Assembly (NCBI RefSeq): GCF_040183065.1
Contig: NC_091125.1
Coordinates: forward strand, 130,162,621-130,226,620
DNA: 64,000 bases
Direction: 5' to 3'
DNA from: Periplaneta americana
Lineage: Eukaryota; Arthropoda; Insecta; Blattodea; Blattidae
Shown here: one piece after another, positions 1-9,999 of the stretch
How positions within the stretch are numbered: position 1 is the first letter of the stretch
How the letters are laid out: each line of letters starts with the position of its first letter
Notes under the pieces: model-generated
Database searches by the model: none
The model's input: only the letters and a program-made list of their open reading frames with translations
What the model was told of the DNA's origin: nothing
Program-made: the position numbers and the translations under genes

Positions 1-50
1 GCCACCTGGTTTCGCGGCCAGACGTGCTACCTTCACTCCACAGGTGTGGA
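1..50 (-). repeat. tRNA-derived SINE, head fragment
   Basis: The first 50 bases are the complement of the tRNA-like head of the SINE family seen complete at 19081-19300 and 56826-57055: the same 'ccacctggtttcgc.gccagac' stretch, here ending in 'ctccacaggtgtgga' and a run of T. The element is cut by the window edge. Confidence 0.75.
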
Positions 51-1225
51 CTTTTTTTTTTCCATTCAGACTATGGTAAGAATGCGTCCCTTAAAAGAAT
101 TATCATTGAACACCTTTCACCCTGTATGTTCGTGAGAAATTAATTATTAATTAGGCCTTAACTAATAACTTCAGATAAAAACGTCAGGCCTTATAGATAT
201 CTATACCACATTTCAATTATGAAAACAGAGCAAATAAAAAAAGCTGCAATTTTCTGTGAACACTACTTTTCTGTAGACGAAGATGAACAATTTACTCTTA
301 CATATATGTTCTTGCTATAAGTAATTTATAAGTCGGGGACTCTTTCTTACCTAAAGACTTAGTCGTTACTGTTCTAAAGGTTATTTTTTGTTATGTATGG
401 GTGAATGTCCACAAAACTATATAAATCTTTAATATAATAAAAATCATCTCATTTTGACGCATATTAAATTATTTCATTTCCGCATCTTAAATAATGATTA
501 CAATATTCTAATATTTATGGTTTCACAACTTTCCTTTAAACAGTCTGGTTTCATAGTGCTACTTGTTACTCAACAAATTTATTAAGTAATTTTAATTATT
601 TTTCACCTTTTAATTATTTTTCTACCACCTTTAATGCCGACTTTAAAAAATAAGCCATAGAGATTATGAAAAGAAGTCAAATTATCTTCATTTTTCGGAT
701 TATTATTTCTCTTAGAAAAATGTTACTCACATGAAACCAACTTGTCCGTCTCATTTGTCAGTTTATATATAGTCTCTTCAATTATTCTTAAATTTGTACA
801 CCATTGAGCTTTTCATTTTAAATTAAAACCCATTAATTTTTGTTTTACTAGAAGTTACATTTCATATGCATCATTCCTTGATAAATTTATTCTTGAATGA
901 AAGGGGAGGGATTAGGAGGAGAAAGGTTAAAAGATACGCGAAAACGCGTCCTTACAAAGGAGTTCGGGGCTGAGAAAACTGAATATGTGAGCTCCAAGCC
1001 TGCTGGCCACTTGTCTCACTCTTGAGTTCCGCTGCTCCACTAAAGGAGCTCTAGAAAATGGACACAACCTAATAGCTACCACATAAAGGGAAAGGGTGCG
1101 GTGGGGGAGCTTACTTAGGGTTGGAAGAAGAAATGCTGGAAATTGTAACTCTACACATTGAAAGGTACTGTGTGCAAGGGGAGTCGAGTAAATTCGCTCA
1201 TGTAACAAGGGTGACGTTTGAAAGT
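51..1225. other. AT-rich intergenic DNA, no feature seen
   Basis: Low-complexity AT-rich sequence with no convincing gene, tRNA-like box or terminal repeat. The 107-codon minus-strand reading frame around 927-1250 has no recognisable motif and runs into the next element, so I do not call it a gene. Confidence 0.5.
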
Positions 1226-1233
1226 TAAGCCAG

Positions 1234-2548
1234 CAGTGGCGTAGCGTCAATGTAAGCTAAAAAGCTCAGCTTCCCCAGTTAATAATAATGTCATAATAAA
1301 CCTGCAGTTCATGAACAAAATTATTTATTAATTTTAATACAATTTATATTTGCACGTTAAATACTGTGATGCGGCAGCTCAGGATGATTTGTGATGCAGC
1401 AGTAAACATGAAGCCAGTACACACCAGCTTCCAGTCCCCTCCACTGAATTACAAGCAGGCTGCTTTCTTTCACGCATTCTTCTGTGTAACCTACCCCGCA
1501 GATTTTCCATCCCTTTCTACTAACTACCCTAGTCGCAAGGCCCGCAAGAAGCTAGCTTTGACATTGAAAAAAAAAATAGTTTCTGAATTATCCCTTTCGT
1601 GAGTTGTGTTCAGTTGAAGTGTTAGTGTGCATTGTGTCTAATATAATAAATAATGAGTGAAGTAACAGTTCCTGACACTAATTTACTTGAATTTTTTAGG
1701 ACAATTCCATTATCAAGACTGACTTACGAAAAAAAAAGTGTGATTTAAGAAACAAATGACCGACTTCCTTGCTGTCAATGAAGGACATAACCAAAAGACA
1801 GATGCACACTTGCATAATTATATAAATACTGTATCTATTGATCGTTAGTATTGTAATTTCTCAAAATATGACAGGGAGTGAGCTAATGTTATACGTATAC
1901 GTGTCTATTTGTTAGAGATATTATGTGTAAACCGTGAAATCATATTTTACTATGTACCATTTGAGGTCATGCCTTATTGGTGTTACGAGTTTTCAACAAA
2001 TCTTCGGACTGCTGACTTGACACTGACTACTATTTATTTTAAGACTATATTTTTGTAACACGTTTTCTCATATGTACATGCAGGGTGCGAATTAAGATTT
2101 CTGATGAGGGGAAGATAGAGAATATCATACATAAAATTATTATTATCCTCATTCGATATGGCTCAACGCTTGGTAGCACTGAGTTGCTTGTCTTGCATCT
2201 TGATCATAATAATACTTATATCCATGAACAGGCTTAAGATAAGGTGTGTAAATCCTAAGCTTTTGATTGTTGTCAGATTGCCGGTGATGATAATACATCA
2301 ATATTATTTTCTTTGCTTTGTTTATACTTTATAAAGTACATAATACTCGTATTAAAACAATTATATTTTGTGAGGGGGGGGGGATAGAAGTTATCCCAGG
2401 CAGGGATGTTAATATGAATTTATGAGAGGGGATAACTTTCCAACGGGGGGGGGGGAATCCCCCCATCTCCCCGTTAATTCGCACCCTGTATACATGAAAG
2501 ACAACTTGAGTTAGCTTCCCCTGCTCAAAATTTCATGCTACGCCACTG
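1234..2548. mobile_element. hAT-like non-autonomous DNA transposon
   Basis: Flanked by a perfect 8-bp direct repeat TAAGCCAG (1226-1233 and 2549-2556), the duplication length typical of the hAT superfamily. The ends are inverted: CAGTGGCGTAGC on the left and its complement GCTACGCCACTG on the right, with a second block of similarity (AGCTTCCCC) farther in on both sides. I see no transposase frame, so it is probably non-autonomous. A second small element is inserted at 2081-2488. The family is inferred from target-duplication size and CA..TG ends, not from a transposase. Confidence 0.85.
2081..2488. mobile_element. Nested hAT-like MITE
   Basis: Inserted inside the 1234-2548 element. Its inverted ends are CAGGGTGCGAATTAA (left) and TTAATTCGCACCCTG (right). 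The flanking 8-mers are TGTACATG (2073-2080) and TATACATG (2489-2496), a 7/8 match that fits an aged hAT target duplication. G-runs and C-runs sit near the right end. No coding capacity is seen. Confidence 0.8.
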
Positions 2549-2556
2549 TAAGCCAG

Positions 2557-3254
2557 TAAATTGATTCTTAGATAGGTACTGAATATGAACAAAATCCCCG
2601 ACCAATAGTTCATGAAAAATTACTGCAGACAGACAGCAGCATGCCCAAAGCATATTTTCGGTATCAGAGATGTTGGAAATAATGTTTTGCATAACAGTAC
2701 TTTCTCTTGTCTACTTTGTACTCTATAATAAGAAAGTAAAAAAAAAAAAAACAAAACCAATTGCACATGTTCAAGATGTAGAAGAGGTTCCAATTCTTCT
2801 TTCACTGCCCTCACTGAAACTGAAGATCTGGCTTGTCCAATCAGCTTAAGTACCGGTATTTAAATTTGTTGGATGATGATTAGATATCGGATTTATAGGC
2901 ACTAAAAGCTAAGAATGTCACAGAGTATATTAGGGTGGCTATGATGTCAGTTGGGAAAAGCTCTAGGTCTGATTCACAAGTCTTTACTTACAACATATCC
3001 ATTAAGTAATTGGGCACATACACAGATGGCTCTCTCATGGATCCTGAGGAAGGAGCAGGTGGTACTTGTGAATTATTTTCCTTCTATAAGAATGTGGGGG
3101 AAAAAATACCACAAATTTTGACGGAGAAGTTGAAGCTAATTTACACATCCCTTCAAAATTTATTTCTTTGCATTCATCACTGCAAGAATATAGCTAAATT
3201 AACTGACTCTAGAGCTAATAACTGGTAATACCAAAACGGCACTTTTGGCTCAGT

Positions 3255-3288
<34 letters not shown>

Positions 3289-3300
3289 GCTACAGTGCCA
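2557..3300. other. Intergenic, homopolymer-rich; no gene seen
   Basis: Contains two A-runs (about 2738-2750 and 3257-3286). The second may be the tail of an unrecognised retroelement. Nothing else is supportable. Confidence 0.4.
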
Positions 3301-3304
3301 CAGT

Positions 3305-3720
3305 CTGGGCCGTCAGTTTTGCCACATTAGGAACTTCACACGAATTTTCATTTTCAGTGAATATTCGTACCTGAAATTAGTGTATTATTTGTATTGTGTG
3401 ATGTTTTAATAAAGAAAATCCGCACATCCAAATCTAGCTTTCAGGTAAAGCTCCCTGTGAAGGAGACTTGAATTTATTCAAAATCCACATGTTCAGACCG
3501 TCCGTATTGCCACATTGGAAGTTCACACGAACTTTCGGTTTTCAGGGAATATTCGAACCTAAAATTGGTGTATTATTTGTGTTGTGTGATGTGTTTTAAT
3601 AGAGAAAATGCACACAGTTTTTATGTTTATTTAATTATGTTCGGCCATCAGTGTTGCCATATTAGGAAGTTCGCACGAACTTTAATTTTCAGTGAATATT
3701 CGAACCTAGAATTAGTGTAC
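3305..3720. repeat. Degenerate tandem repeat, about three units
   Basis: A block beginning near 'gccacattaggaa' and continuing through 'cagtgaatattcg.acct.aaattagtgta' occurs at about 3307, 3495 and 3645. The part 'tgttttaataaagaaaat' continues at 3400 and 3590, and again at about 4140 beyond a SINE insertion. The units are diverged by small indels and interleaved with fragments of the SINE at 3836-4125. Looks like an old minisatellite or a multimeric repeat disrupted by SINE copies. Confidence 0.6.
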
Positions 3721-4125
3721 GGTTCAACCAGAGGTCCCAGGATCGATACCTGGCCCCGGAACAATTTTTCCCTTCAAATTATTCAAATATGCTTTACAGG
3801 GAGCCTTACCTGAAAGACTAGATTTGCATAATATATTCGTCACTGTGTATGTTAACAGAAAACCACAATCCAAGTCACACAGAGATTGTGTGCACTCGAT
3901 GTGGGTCTCTGGCATTTCGTCAGCCCACGCGAGTTGTGTGGATACAAAGGGAAAAGTTGAGACTGTGTTGGGTGGAGTTCCCGGGTAGCTCAGTTGGAAA
4001 GAGCGCTGGTACGTTCAACCAGAGGTCCCGGGATCGATACCTGGCCCCGGAACAATTTTTCCCTTGAAATTATTCAAATCTGCTTTACAGGGAGCTTTAC
4101 CTGAAAGACTAGATTTGCATGGTAT
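3720..4125 (+). repeat. tRNA-derived SINE with 5' leader, partial dimer
   Basis: From about 3978 the sequence 'gggtagctcagttgg' has the spacing of a tRNA A box, and 'gggatcgatacc' at about 4030 that of a B box, so this is a Pol III SINE. Upstream (about 3836-3977) lies a leader unlike a tRNA. Before it (3720-3835) is a second copy of the tRNA 3' half plus tail. Tail and leader meet at 'actagatttgcat', as expected for a head-to-tail dimer. The same family lies on the other strand at 45102-45483. Confidence 0.75.
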
Positions 4126-4269
4126 TATTTATGTTGTGTAATGTGTTTTAATAAGGAAAATGCAAACAGTTTTTATGTTTATTCAGTTATGAGCAAGTGA
4201 TAGAGAAATAAGCTTCACATGGCTGCAATTTCAATTTAGAATCATGAAATACAAACTTTTTTTTATGTA

Positions 4270-4357
4270 TATACCGGTATTCATTCAATTATCTGGCAAA
4301 ATCTCATATCCGGAACTAGCCTGGTCCCTTTGGTGCCGGTTAAGAGAGATTTTACTG
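4270..4357. mobile_element. pogo/Tigger-like terminal fragment
   Basis: The complement of the right edge reads TACAGTAAAATCTCTC, resembling the ends of the Tigger-like element at 14534-15086 (CAGTAAAGCCTCG). Only one end is recognisable, so this is a remnant. Confidence 0.4.
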
Positions 4358-4743
4358 TATCAACAAATAAACCAAAAATGGAAAAAATAAAAGAAATCTA
4401 TTCAATGATTAAACAAATCCGAAGTTTAAATAAATCATAATTCTTGAGTGGATTCCTGCACATTGTAGTATAAGCGATAATGAGAGAGTCGACATTCTAG
4501 CAAGGAGATACACTGCAATTGAACTAAAACAAAATTATATTTTTTCATATTATTCAATAAAACAAGTTATTAAAAATAATTATAATGACCAAATATTAAA
4601 TACTGCATAAAATTCCCATTACACTAGAAATTTAATTCCTGACCTACTATGTAAATCTACTGTGGCCATGTTTTAGATTCCTCACAAGTCATGATTGTCT
4701 GGGTAAACATTTACATAGGATTGACATTCTGTCTACTTCAAAT

Positions 4744-5641
4744 GAAGGGTTCAGAAGCATAGTGGGCCAAGCGCCATTTATTAAAAATGGAGAAAGCAAG
4801 GGTTAAAGTTAAGTAAATACAGAGCGTTCGCCTACGGGTGAGGCCAGGAAAGCGGCATGTACTGATACGCCACTTTGTGCGCGCAGTTGTTGAGACACAC
4901 TCGACAATCAAGGACATCAAGGTCGACAAGTTATCAGTTGTGAGCCAGATGTTGCAGTATTTAACACGTACAGTGCAGTTCCTTGACAAAGTTGCTTAAA
5001 TATTCAGCGTGTGTGTAAAATTTGTTAACAATGCAAAACGCAAAATTCACACTTGAACAGAGTTTTTATGTATGATACATATGTGAAAACAGTCATGTAG
5101 AGAAGTGTGTAGGCAATTTGAAGTGGAATATCCGGGTGCTTCAATTCAGGGTAGAGAAACTATTAGATGTCTTGTTAACAAATGAAGGACAACAGGGTCG
5201 ATAAATGCTACAATTCCTAAGCGAAAACAAAGAGTATTGACGGGAGAAAAAATTGATGAAATCAGTGCATAATTTACATGCTCCCCTAATAAATCTCTAA
5301 GACGTGTTTCACAGGAAGTTAGTGTTTCAAAAACATCAGTCTTTACTACTGCTAAACTTTTAAAATTAAAACCCTACAGAGTATAGTATAGAAAGCGGAA
5401 GCTTACGGATAGACGATTCCCGCAAGAAACACCGCAGGCAGGCCGCTTTCCTGGCCCCACCCGTAGGCGAACACTCTGTACCATAGTTTGATGAAGATTG
5501 ACATATCATTTAGTTTGAATGTGTATACTTTATATTACTTGCTATATGTTTCCATTGAATTACAGTGATAACTTCATTTTAACCCTTGTTTTCTACGGTT
5601 TTAGTAAATGGTGCTTGGCCCACTATGGTTCTGAACCCTTC
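4744..5641. mobile_element. MITE with long inverted repeats (AAAT duplication)
   Basis: The ends are near-perfect inverted repeats, starting GAAGGGTTCAGAA and continuing about 65 bp (including 'tagtgggccaag' and 'caagggttaaa'). The flanks are AAAT at 4740-4743 and 5642-5645. Removing the element and one AAAT restores an open LINE frame across the site, so the 4-bp duplication is real. Excluding the nested mariner it is about 237 bp. A second copy lies at 50425-50633 and its core recurs inside the Helitron-like element near 50980-51050. Confidence 0.85.
4820..5478 (+). mobile_element. Mariner-like element nested in the MITE
   Basis: The inverted ends match over about 37 bp: CAGAGCGTTCGCCTACGGGT on the left and the complement CAGAGTGTTCGCCTACGGGT on the right. 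A TA lies on each side (4818-4819, 5479-5480). MITE copy 2 has a single TA at the equivalent site, which proves the insertion. Inside, from about 5031, a decayed frame begins MQNAKFTLEQ and continues with an N-terminal helix-turn-helix-like segment typical of insect mariner-type (DUF4817-like) transposases. An early stop and frame shifts follow, and the catalytic part is missing. Confidence 0.85.
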
Positions 5642-5806
5642 AAATTGTGTATTGTATTCTCAAGAAGAAAAAACGGATATGAATCATTTAACACACTGTG
5701 AAGCACTTCAAAAAAAATTGTCTTACATCTAAATACTGGGAAGCAAGAGAGAGAATAGCCTAAGTCGAGTGTTAAATCAAGAGCATCAGACACCTACTGG
5801 TACCTA

Positions 5807-6257
5807 CAACAGGTTCATGAGTCACATGAACTGCAGCAAGCATCTTATAAACCACATGCTGACATGTATGCGACAGCTAAGACTATTAACAAAATATTGC
5901 ATTTTCTTTTGATATTGTCAACTGTCTTAATCATAATTCACATGTCAACATGAGTCGACCTGGTTGGCGAGTTGGTATAGCGCTGGCCTTCTATGCCCAA
6001 GGTTGCGGGTTCGATCCTGGGCCAGGTCGATGGCATTTAAGTGTGCTTAAATGCGACAGACTCATGTCAGTAGATTTACTGGCATGTAAAAGAACTCCTG
6101 CGGGACAAAATTCCGGCACATCCGGCGACGCTGATATAACCTCTGCAGTTGCGAGCGTCGTTAAATAATACATAACATAACATTAACATAATTCACATGT
6201 CAACATGCAGTTTACAAAATTCATGTTGCAGTTCATGTGACTCTTAACCTGTTGTTA
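5807..6257. repeat. Imperfect inverted repeat around a SINE
   Basis: The arm at 5807-5838 (aacaggttcatgagtcacat and on) is the complement of 6222-6257 (gcagttcatgtgactcttaa and on). The SINE 5953-6187 sits between them. Looks like a small foldback element that received the SINE. No target duplication is assigned. Confidence 0.55.
5953..6187 (+). repeat. tRNA-derived SINE with perfect 20-bp target duplication
   Basis: The head 'ttggcgagttggtatagcgc' carries an A-box-like sequence and 'ggttgcgggttcgatcc' a B box. The body continues through 'gacaaaattccggcaca' to a tail of 'aacataacatta'. The direct repeat ATAATTCACATGTCAACATG flanks it at 5933-5952 and 6188-6207 without mismatch, so insertion is recent. 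A body-only copy on the minus strand lies at about 28565-28700. The SINE is 0.3 kb downstream of the BTB-ZF stop codon and may be in its 3' UTR. Confidence 0.9.
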
Positions 6258-6521
6258 GAATTCAGAGACTCGTGAATCAAATCTAGAACCTCCTCCAAAT
6301 GACACCACATCCACTATATTATACTTGGTGGCTTTCTTAGCTTTTAGTTCCTACAAATCCAATGTATAACAATGATGAGTTACTGTATGTTTATCAATCA
6401 TGCTATAAGCGAGAAATGGTGGAAGAGGACTTCAGGACATTTGCTAAGGTAAAAGTCTCCTCAAGATATGTTCTATTAGGTTTAGCTATAACAAAATGGA
6501 TTATATTTCTCATACAAAAGA

Positions 6522-9449
6522 TTATATCTTTTCTGGCAATGACAATGACTCTAATATTGATTCAAAGGATTGGAAAGTATGAAGTTCGGGGGTATCACAT
6601 CCCTGACGATTTTGCGTCCTGTTTGAAGACCGTTCTGAAGGATCATCATGAATGTTATCAGCATCATCTGAAATTGTCTCGTGACACAAAAGCACTTCGT
6701 CTTTGTTACTGTTGTCCAACACTACACCCAATGTTTCTTCATTTCCTACAAGCTGTGGAACGTCTTTGCTGAGAATGTCCAGTGTGTTAGTGGAGTCATC
6801 ATTCAGAGATAATTGGTGCGCGACCTCGTCTAAGTCCGTCCCTGGCCCATCTGCAAACAGTTCTTGTATCACATTGTTATTCAACACGTCTAACGATGAA
6901 TCTTCCTTATGACTAGTCAAAGCTTGTAGCTGTTCATTTATCAAGTTTCCTACAGTTGTGCTTAAGACACTGGAGTCATCTGATCCCGAAAGTGTAGGCT
7001 GGGGAACTTCGCCACTGTTGAAATCCTCCACAATAGCCGATAGCTGTTGCATTTGTGACTCATTAACACTGTTCAAAGTAACAGTGAAACTGTCACCTGA
7101 TAATAACTTTTGTATTTGGTTACTGTCATTGGTTTTATTGTTATTTAAAGAACTTTCTGTATTTGAAGTTCCTAATCCAGGGTTTTGCAAGTTATCAATG
7201 GGATTTAGGCTGTTGTTTACTGTAACAGTCACATTTTTTATCACAGTTTGTTCATTATCGTTATTCTCGTTCAAGTTCACTGTTTTCAGGGGACCATTTG
7301 CAACATGAATAGGCCTGACACCACTTATTTCACTTGGTTTAACAGCAACAATGTCACTCACTGTATTTACACCAGCTGGAACAAAAAGAGTGTTCAAGTC
7401 GTCTAATAGAATTATAGTTCCTTCTTCACTTGAAAGCATGGGTTCTAATTGAAAATGGTTCAGTGACGTCTTCTCCACTTCTCTAGTTGTTATAATCGGC
7501 TGAAGTTGTGTAGTTAATCCTGTTATTATAAATGTTGTAGCATTCCCATTAGCGATATCTTGTGGCAATTGAACACTGTTTACGATAATAGAATTGTCTT
7601 GATTGGGTTTACAGTCTTTCCTATTACTTAACTGTACCTGTTCCGTCTCTGTGGGAAATGGTTTCGAGGTTTCAACCTCACTGGAAGGCATACTTAGAGG
7701 TACTGTTTGATTGACTTTTTCTGGTATATTTATATCGGAATGATTTACTGTTTTCAGCGTGTTTCGGGAGTCTCTTTGTAGCATTGGTTTTTTTCTCCTA
7801 CGAAGATTTAAAAGCTGCTCGTCTTCTTCAGGATGATGTTTCTTATAATGTATTTTGAGTTTGTCAAGGCGCATTGTTTGATACAGACACAAAGGACAGC
7901 GTTCTAGAAACTCTTCTGCCACTGCGTCGTGTTTAATGGCATGCCGACGCAGATTCTTAGATTGAGAGTACGACTGTCCGCATACCTCGCACTGGTAAGG
8001 CTTGTCCTTGTTATGCGTCATGAGATGAGATACATAGTTCTGCTTCCTTACGGACTTGAAATTACAACCCGCGTGTGGACACAGAAACATGTTGCTGGTA
8101 TGAACCAGGGTGTGTGCTCTGAATGTGCTTTGATATGCTGTACTAAATCCGCACTCGGAGCACAAATGTTTCTTCTCTGGCGTATGTACAGTCATGTGGT
8201 TCTGCAAGCCCTGTTTCCATTTGAAAGCCCTGTTACATACAGAACATGAAAATGGCATCTCGGTGGAGTGCTTCGTAGTATGAGTATTCAAAGCTGCACG
8301 AGTCTGAAACCTCACATTGCAGATAGTGCAAAAGAACGGTTTAGGATGATTATGCTGTTGAAGGTGATCTTTTAGTTTCTCCGGAGTTTCCGCTTCAAAC
8401 AAACACAATGAACACACGAGTTCCTGATGATCGGCTTCTAAAAGATGTTTTATTAACTCGAAAGCTTTGTATGTTGAAAATCTGCACGCGTAGCACGTAT
8501 TTAGTCTGCCGCGGTGAGTTTCACGATGTTGTCGTAATAACACTAAGCTTGAAAACTTGAGTTCACATATAGAACAACTATAAGGATCTGTACTTTTTGA
8601 ACTATCCACATTGTCATTAGGAGGTGAGCACTCGACCTTCTTCTCACTAGGCCTATTAGATATTATTCCAATCGTACCACTGTCACCCGAATCCAAACCA
8701 ACGGTCTGATCTTGTACAGGTACCGGTAATGTAGTAGTATCTCCATTCGTTTCCTCGTTATTTTTCACAGCCTCATTTGTTTCAGTGTTGTCTTTCTTAT
8801 CTGTTATTTCTTCAACAGTCATTTTGTCGTCGCTAATTACATTACTCTCAACAGGTTCAACTTCTGCTAGGTTTATATTTACTCTCGGTTTTTTAACTGA
8901 TGATCTGTTTGGTAACTTTGACTTCCTCTTTCTTCGAGATTCACACTTCTCATTGTATTTGTCACAAATTAGCAGAAGTTCTGCGACTTCAAGAATAGAA
9001 CTCAATGATTTAACATGATCAATATGTTCATTTTGAATTTGAATTTTACCTAAATACATGAAATCCAGAACTTTAGCGGTGCAATCAGAGCAGTCTATAT
9101 TTCGCCTTTCATAACCTCCATCTGCGATGGGAAAAGTCAAATTCAAAGGATTCCGTAATGACCAATGTTCCAAACTGTCTTTCTGTGAGGGATCATTAAC
9201 ATGACGGCCTCTATTTCGTTTATTATCTGCATTAGCATGCACTGCATTAGATGTTGACAGGAATATGTCGTTGAAATAAGGGCTGAATGATGCAAGTACA
9301 CAAGAGTGTACAGAGAATTTAACATCACCAACATTTAAAATTACGTCACAGTATCTTCCAGTCCGCCTTTGAGAATATAAACACGATAAGAGTTTATTAG
9401 GCAAGTTTTGATTCACCGAAACACTACTTTCGGCTTTCTTGTTCGCCAT
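6522..9449 (-). CDS. BTB/POZ and nine-C2H2 zinc-finger protein, single exon
   Basis: A 975-residue uninterrupted frame. A BTB fold begins at about residue 20 (RRTGRYCDVILNV, then the VHSCVLASFSPYF motif) and resumes at about 119-165 after a polar insert of some 50 residues. A basic stretch RRKRKSKLPNRSSVKKPR (172-189) may be a nuclear signal. Nine C2H2 fingers lie at about residues 291-312, 318-341, 345-366, 373-394, 401-422, 429-450, 455-479, 486-507 and 517-539. The rest is long, acidic and N/S/T-rich. By family this is probably a nuclear DNA-binding regulator with BTB dimerisation; targets are unknown and I cannot name an orthologue. The start has a good context (aatATGGCG). A single exon of this length in an intron-rich genome could reflect retroposition, but the frame is intact. 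Confidence 0.93.
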   Translation of the reverse strand: MANKKAESSVSVNQNLPNKLLSCLYSQRRTGRYCDVILNVGDVKFSVHSCVLASFSPYFNDIFLSTSNAVHANADNKRNRGRHVNDPSQKDSLEHWSLRNPLNLTFPIADGGYERRNIDCSDCTAKVLDFMYLGKIQIQNEHIDHVKSLSSILEVAELLLICDKYNEKCESRRKRKSKLPNRSSVKKPRVNINLAEVEPVESNVISDDKMTVEEITDKKDNTETNEAVKNNEETNGDTTTLPVPVQDQTVGLDSGDSGTIGIISNRPSEKKVECSPPNDNVDSSKSTDPYSCSICELKFSSLVLLRQHRETHRGRLNTCYACRFSTYKAFELIKHLLEADHQELVCSLCLFEAETPEKLKDHLQQHNHPKPFFCTICNVRFQTRAALNTHTTKHSTEMPFSCSVCNRAFKWKQGLQNHMTVHTPEKKHLCSECGFSTAYQSTFRAHTLVHTSNMFLCPHAGCNFKSVRKQNYVSHLMTHNKDKPYQCEVCGQSYSQSKNLRRHAIKHDAVAEEFLERCPLCLYQTMRLDKLKIHYKKHHPEEDEQLLNLRRRKKPMLQRDSRNTLKTVNHSDINIPEKVNQTVPLSMPSSEVETSKPFPTETEQVQLSNRKDCKPNQDNSIIVNSVQLPQDIANGNATTFIITGLTTQLQPIITTREVEKTSLNHFQLEPMLSSEEGTIILLDDLNTLFVPAGVNTVSDIVAVKPSEISGVRPIHVANGPLKTVNLNENNDNEQTVIKNVTVTVNNSLNPIDNLQNPGLGTSNTESSLNNNKTNDSNQIQKLLSGDSFTVTLNSVNESQMQQLSAIVEDFNSGEVPQPTLSGSDDSSVLSTTVGNLINEQLQALTSHKEDSSLDVLNNNVIQELFADGPGTDLDEVAHQLSLNDDSTNTLDILSKDVPQLVGNEETLGVVLDNSNKDEVLLCHETISDDADNIHDDPSERSSNRTQNRQGCDTPELHTFQSFESILESLSLPEKI

Positions 9450-9600
9450 ATTTATTACCTTCCAAACTTTTGCGCCATGGTTATTGAAAGTGGTTAATTA
9501 AACATTCGCCAATCGCCATGTTTCCATGTCCACGCTATTCTCAAGAAGCTTCAGAATTGGCCCACGAATGGCGCACTCGATGCATATTAGAACAGAAGTT
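9450..9600 (-). promoter_or_regulatory. Likely 5' UTR and promoter of the BTB-ZF gene, with a short upstream ORF
   Basis: Just upstream of the BTB start, on the minus strand, lies ATGGCGCAAAAGTTTGGAAG followed by GTAA. Read directly it is a 7-codon upstream ORF ending 8 bases before the main ATG. The AAG/GTAATA at its end also resembles a splice donor. The stretch is richer in CG dinucleotides than its surroundings, as promoter-proximal DNA often is. No TATA box is assigned. Confidence 0.35.
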
Positions 9601-9714
9601 TCCGCATTATGATCTATTATTTATTAGTAGTAACATGTAATTCATACTGTAATTGAAGGTACTTCGGTGCCATTAGTACTTAAATACTTTGTGATAATAT
9701 ACTTTTATATTACT

Positions 9715-9990
9715 GGTACAGTACTTGGTGCTTTTTTTTCTGGGGGAATGCTGCACCTTTTTGTTATATTTTTCATCATGGAACCGAGAAATGTCTTAAT
9801 TATGTTTTAACATAAATTTTCTTTGAACTCCGCCAAGCCTTGAATTTTCTTAAGTTTGATGAAAAGAAGGTTAAAAAACGACAAAATTCCCGTGCACAGT
9901 AATCATCTTCCCTTGTAGGCCTACTATAATGTATTCTACACAGAGTTCCACCAACTTTTTCTCCAGAAGAAAAGCATTGCCGGTACTTAC
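9715..9990 (+). repeat. Dispersed repeat, copy A
   Basis: Shares a long diverged collinear similarity with 12450-13105: 'gtgctttttttctgg.ggaat', 'tcat.a.agaaccgagaaatg', 'gaactccgcc.a.gccttga' and 'tctacacagagttccacca' occur in the same order. Unclassified; no coding motif. Confidence 0.6.
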
Positions 9991-9999
9991 TTCTTTACA

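Larger units (their letters stand above)
4375..5760 (+). mobile_element. LINE 3' fragment (RNase H and zinc knuckle), interrupted
   Basis: Plus-strand translation near 4450 gives EWIPAHCSISDNERVDILAR, the C-terminal motif of the RNase H domain found in I-group non-LTR retrotransposons. Further on, the frame KHLHRIDILSTSN at about 4705-4743 resumes after the MITE as CVLYSQEEKTDMNHLTHCEA (about 5645-5705), a C..C....H..C knuckle. The related copy at 53810-55190 has the same order. Stops and a shift lie between the two segments, so it is a dead 5'-truncated copy. It is split by the MITE 4744-5641. Confidence 0.8.

Noticed and set aside
1366-1602. A 78-codon plus frame
   Set aside because: It lies within the hAT-like element 1234-2548 and shows no transposase or host motif.
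7929-8249. Plus-strand frames antisense to the BTB-ZF gene (also 6362-6772, 6703-6912, 6958-7308, 8785-9018)
   Set aside because: They mirror the zinc-finger and acidic regions of the real gene and have no motif of their own.
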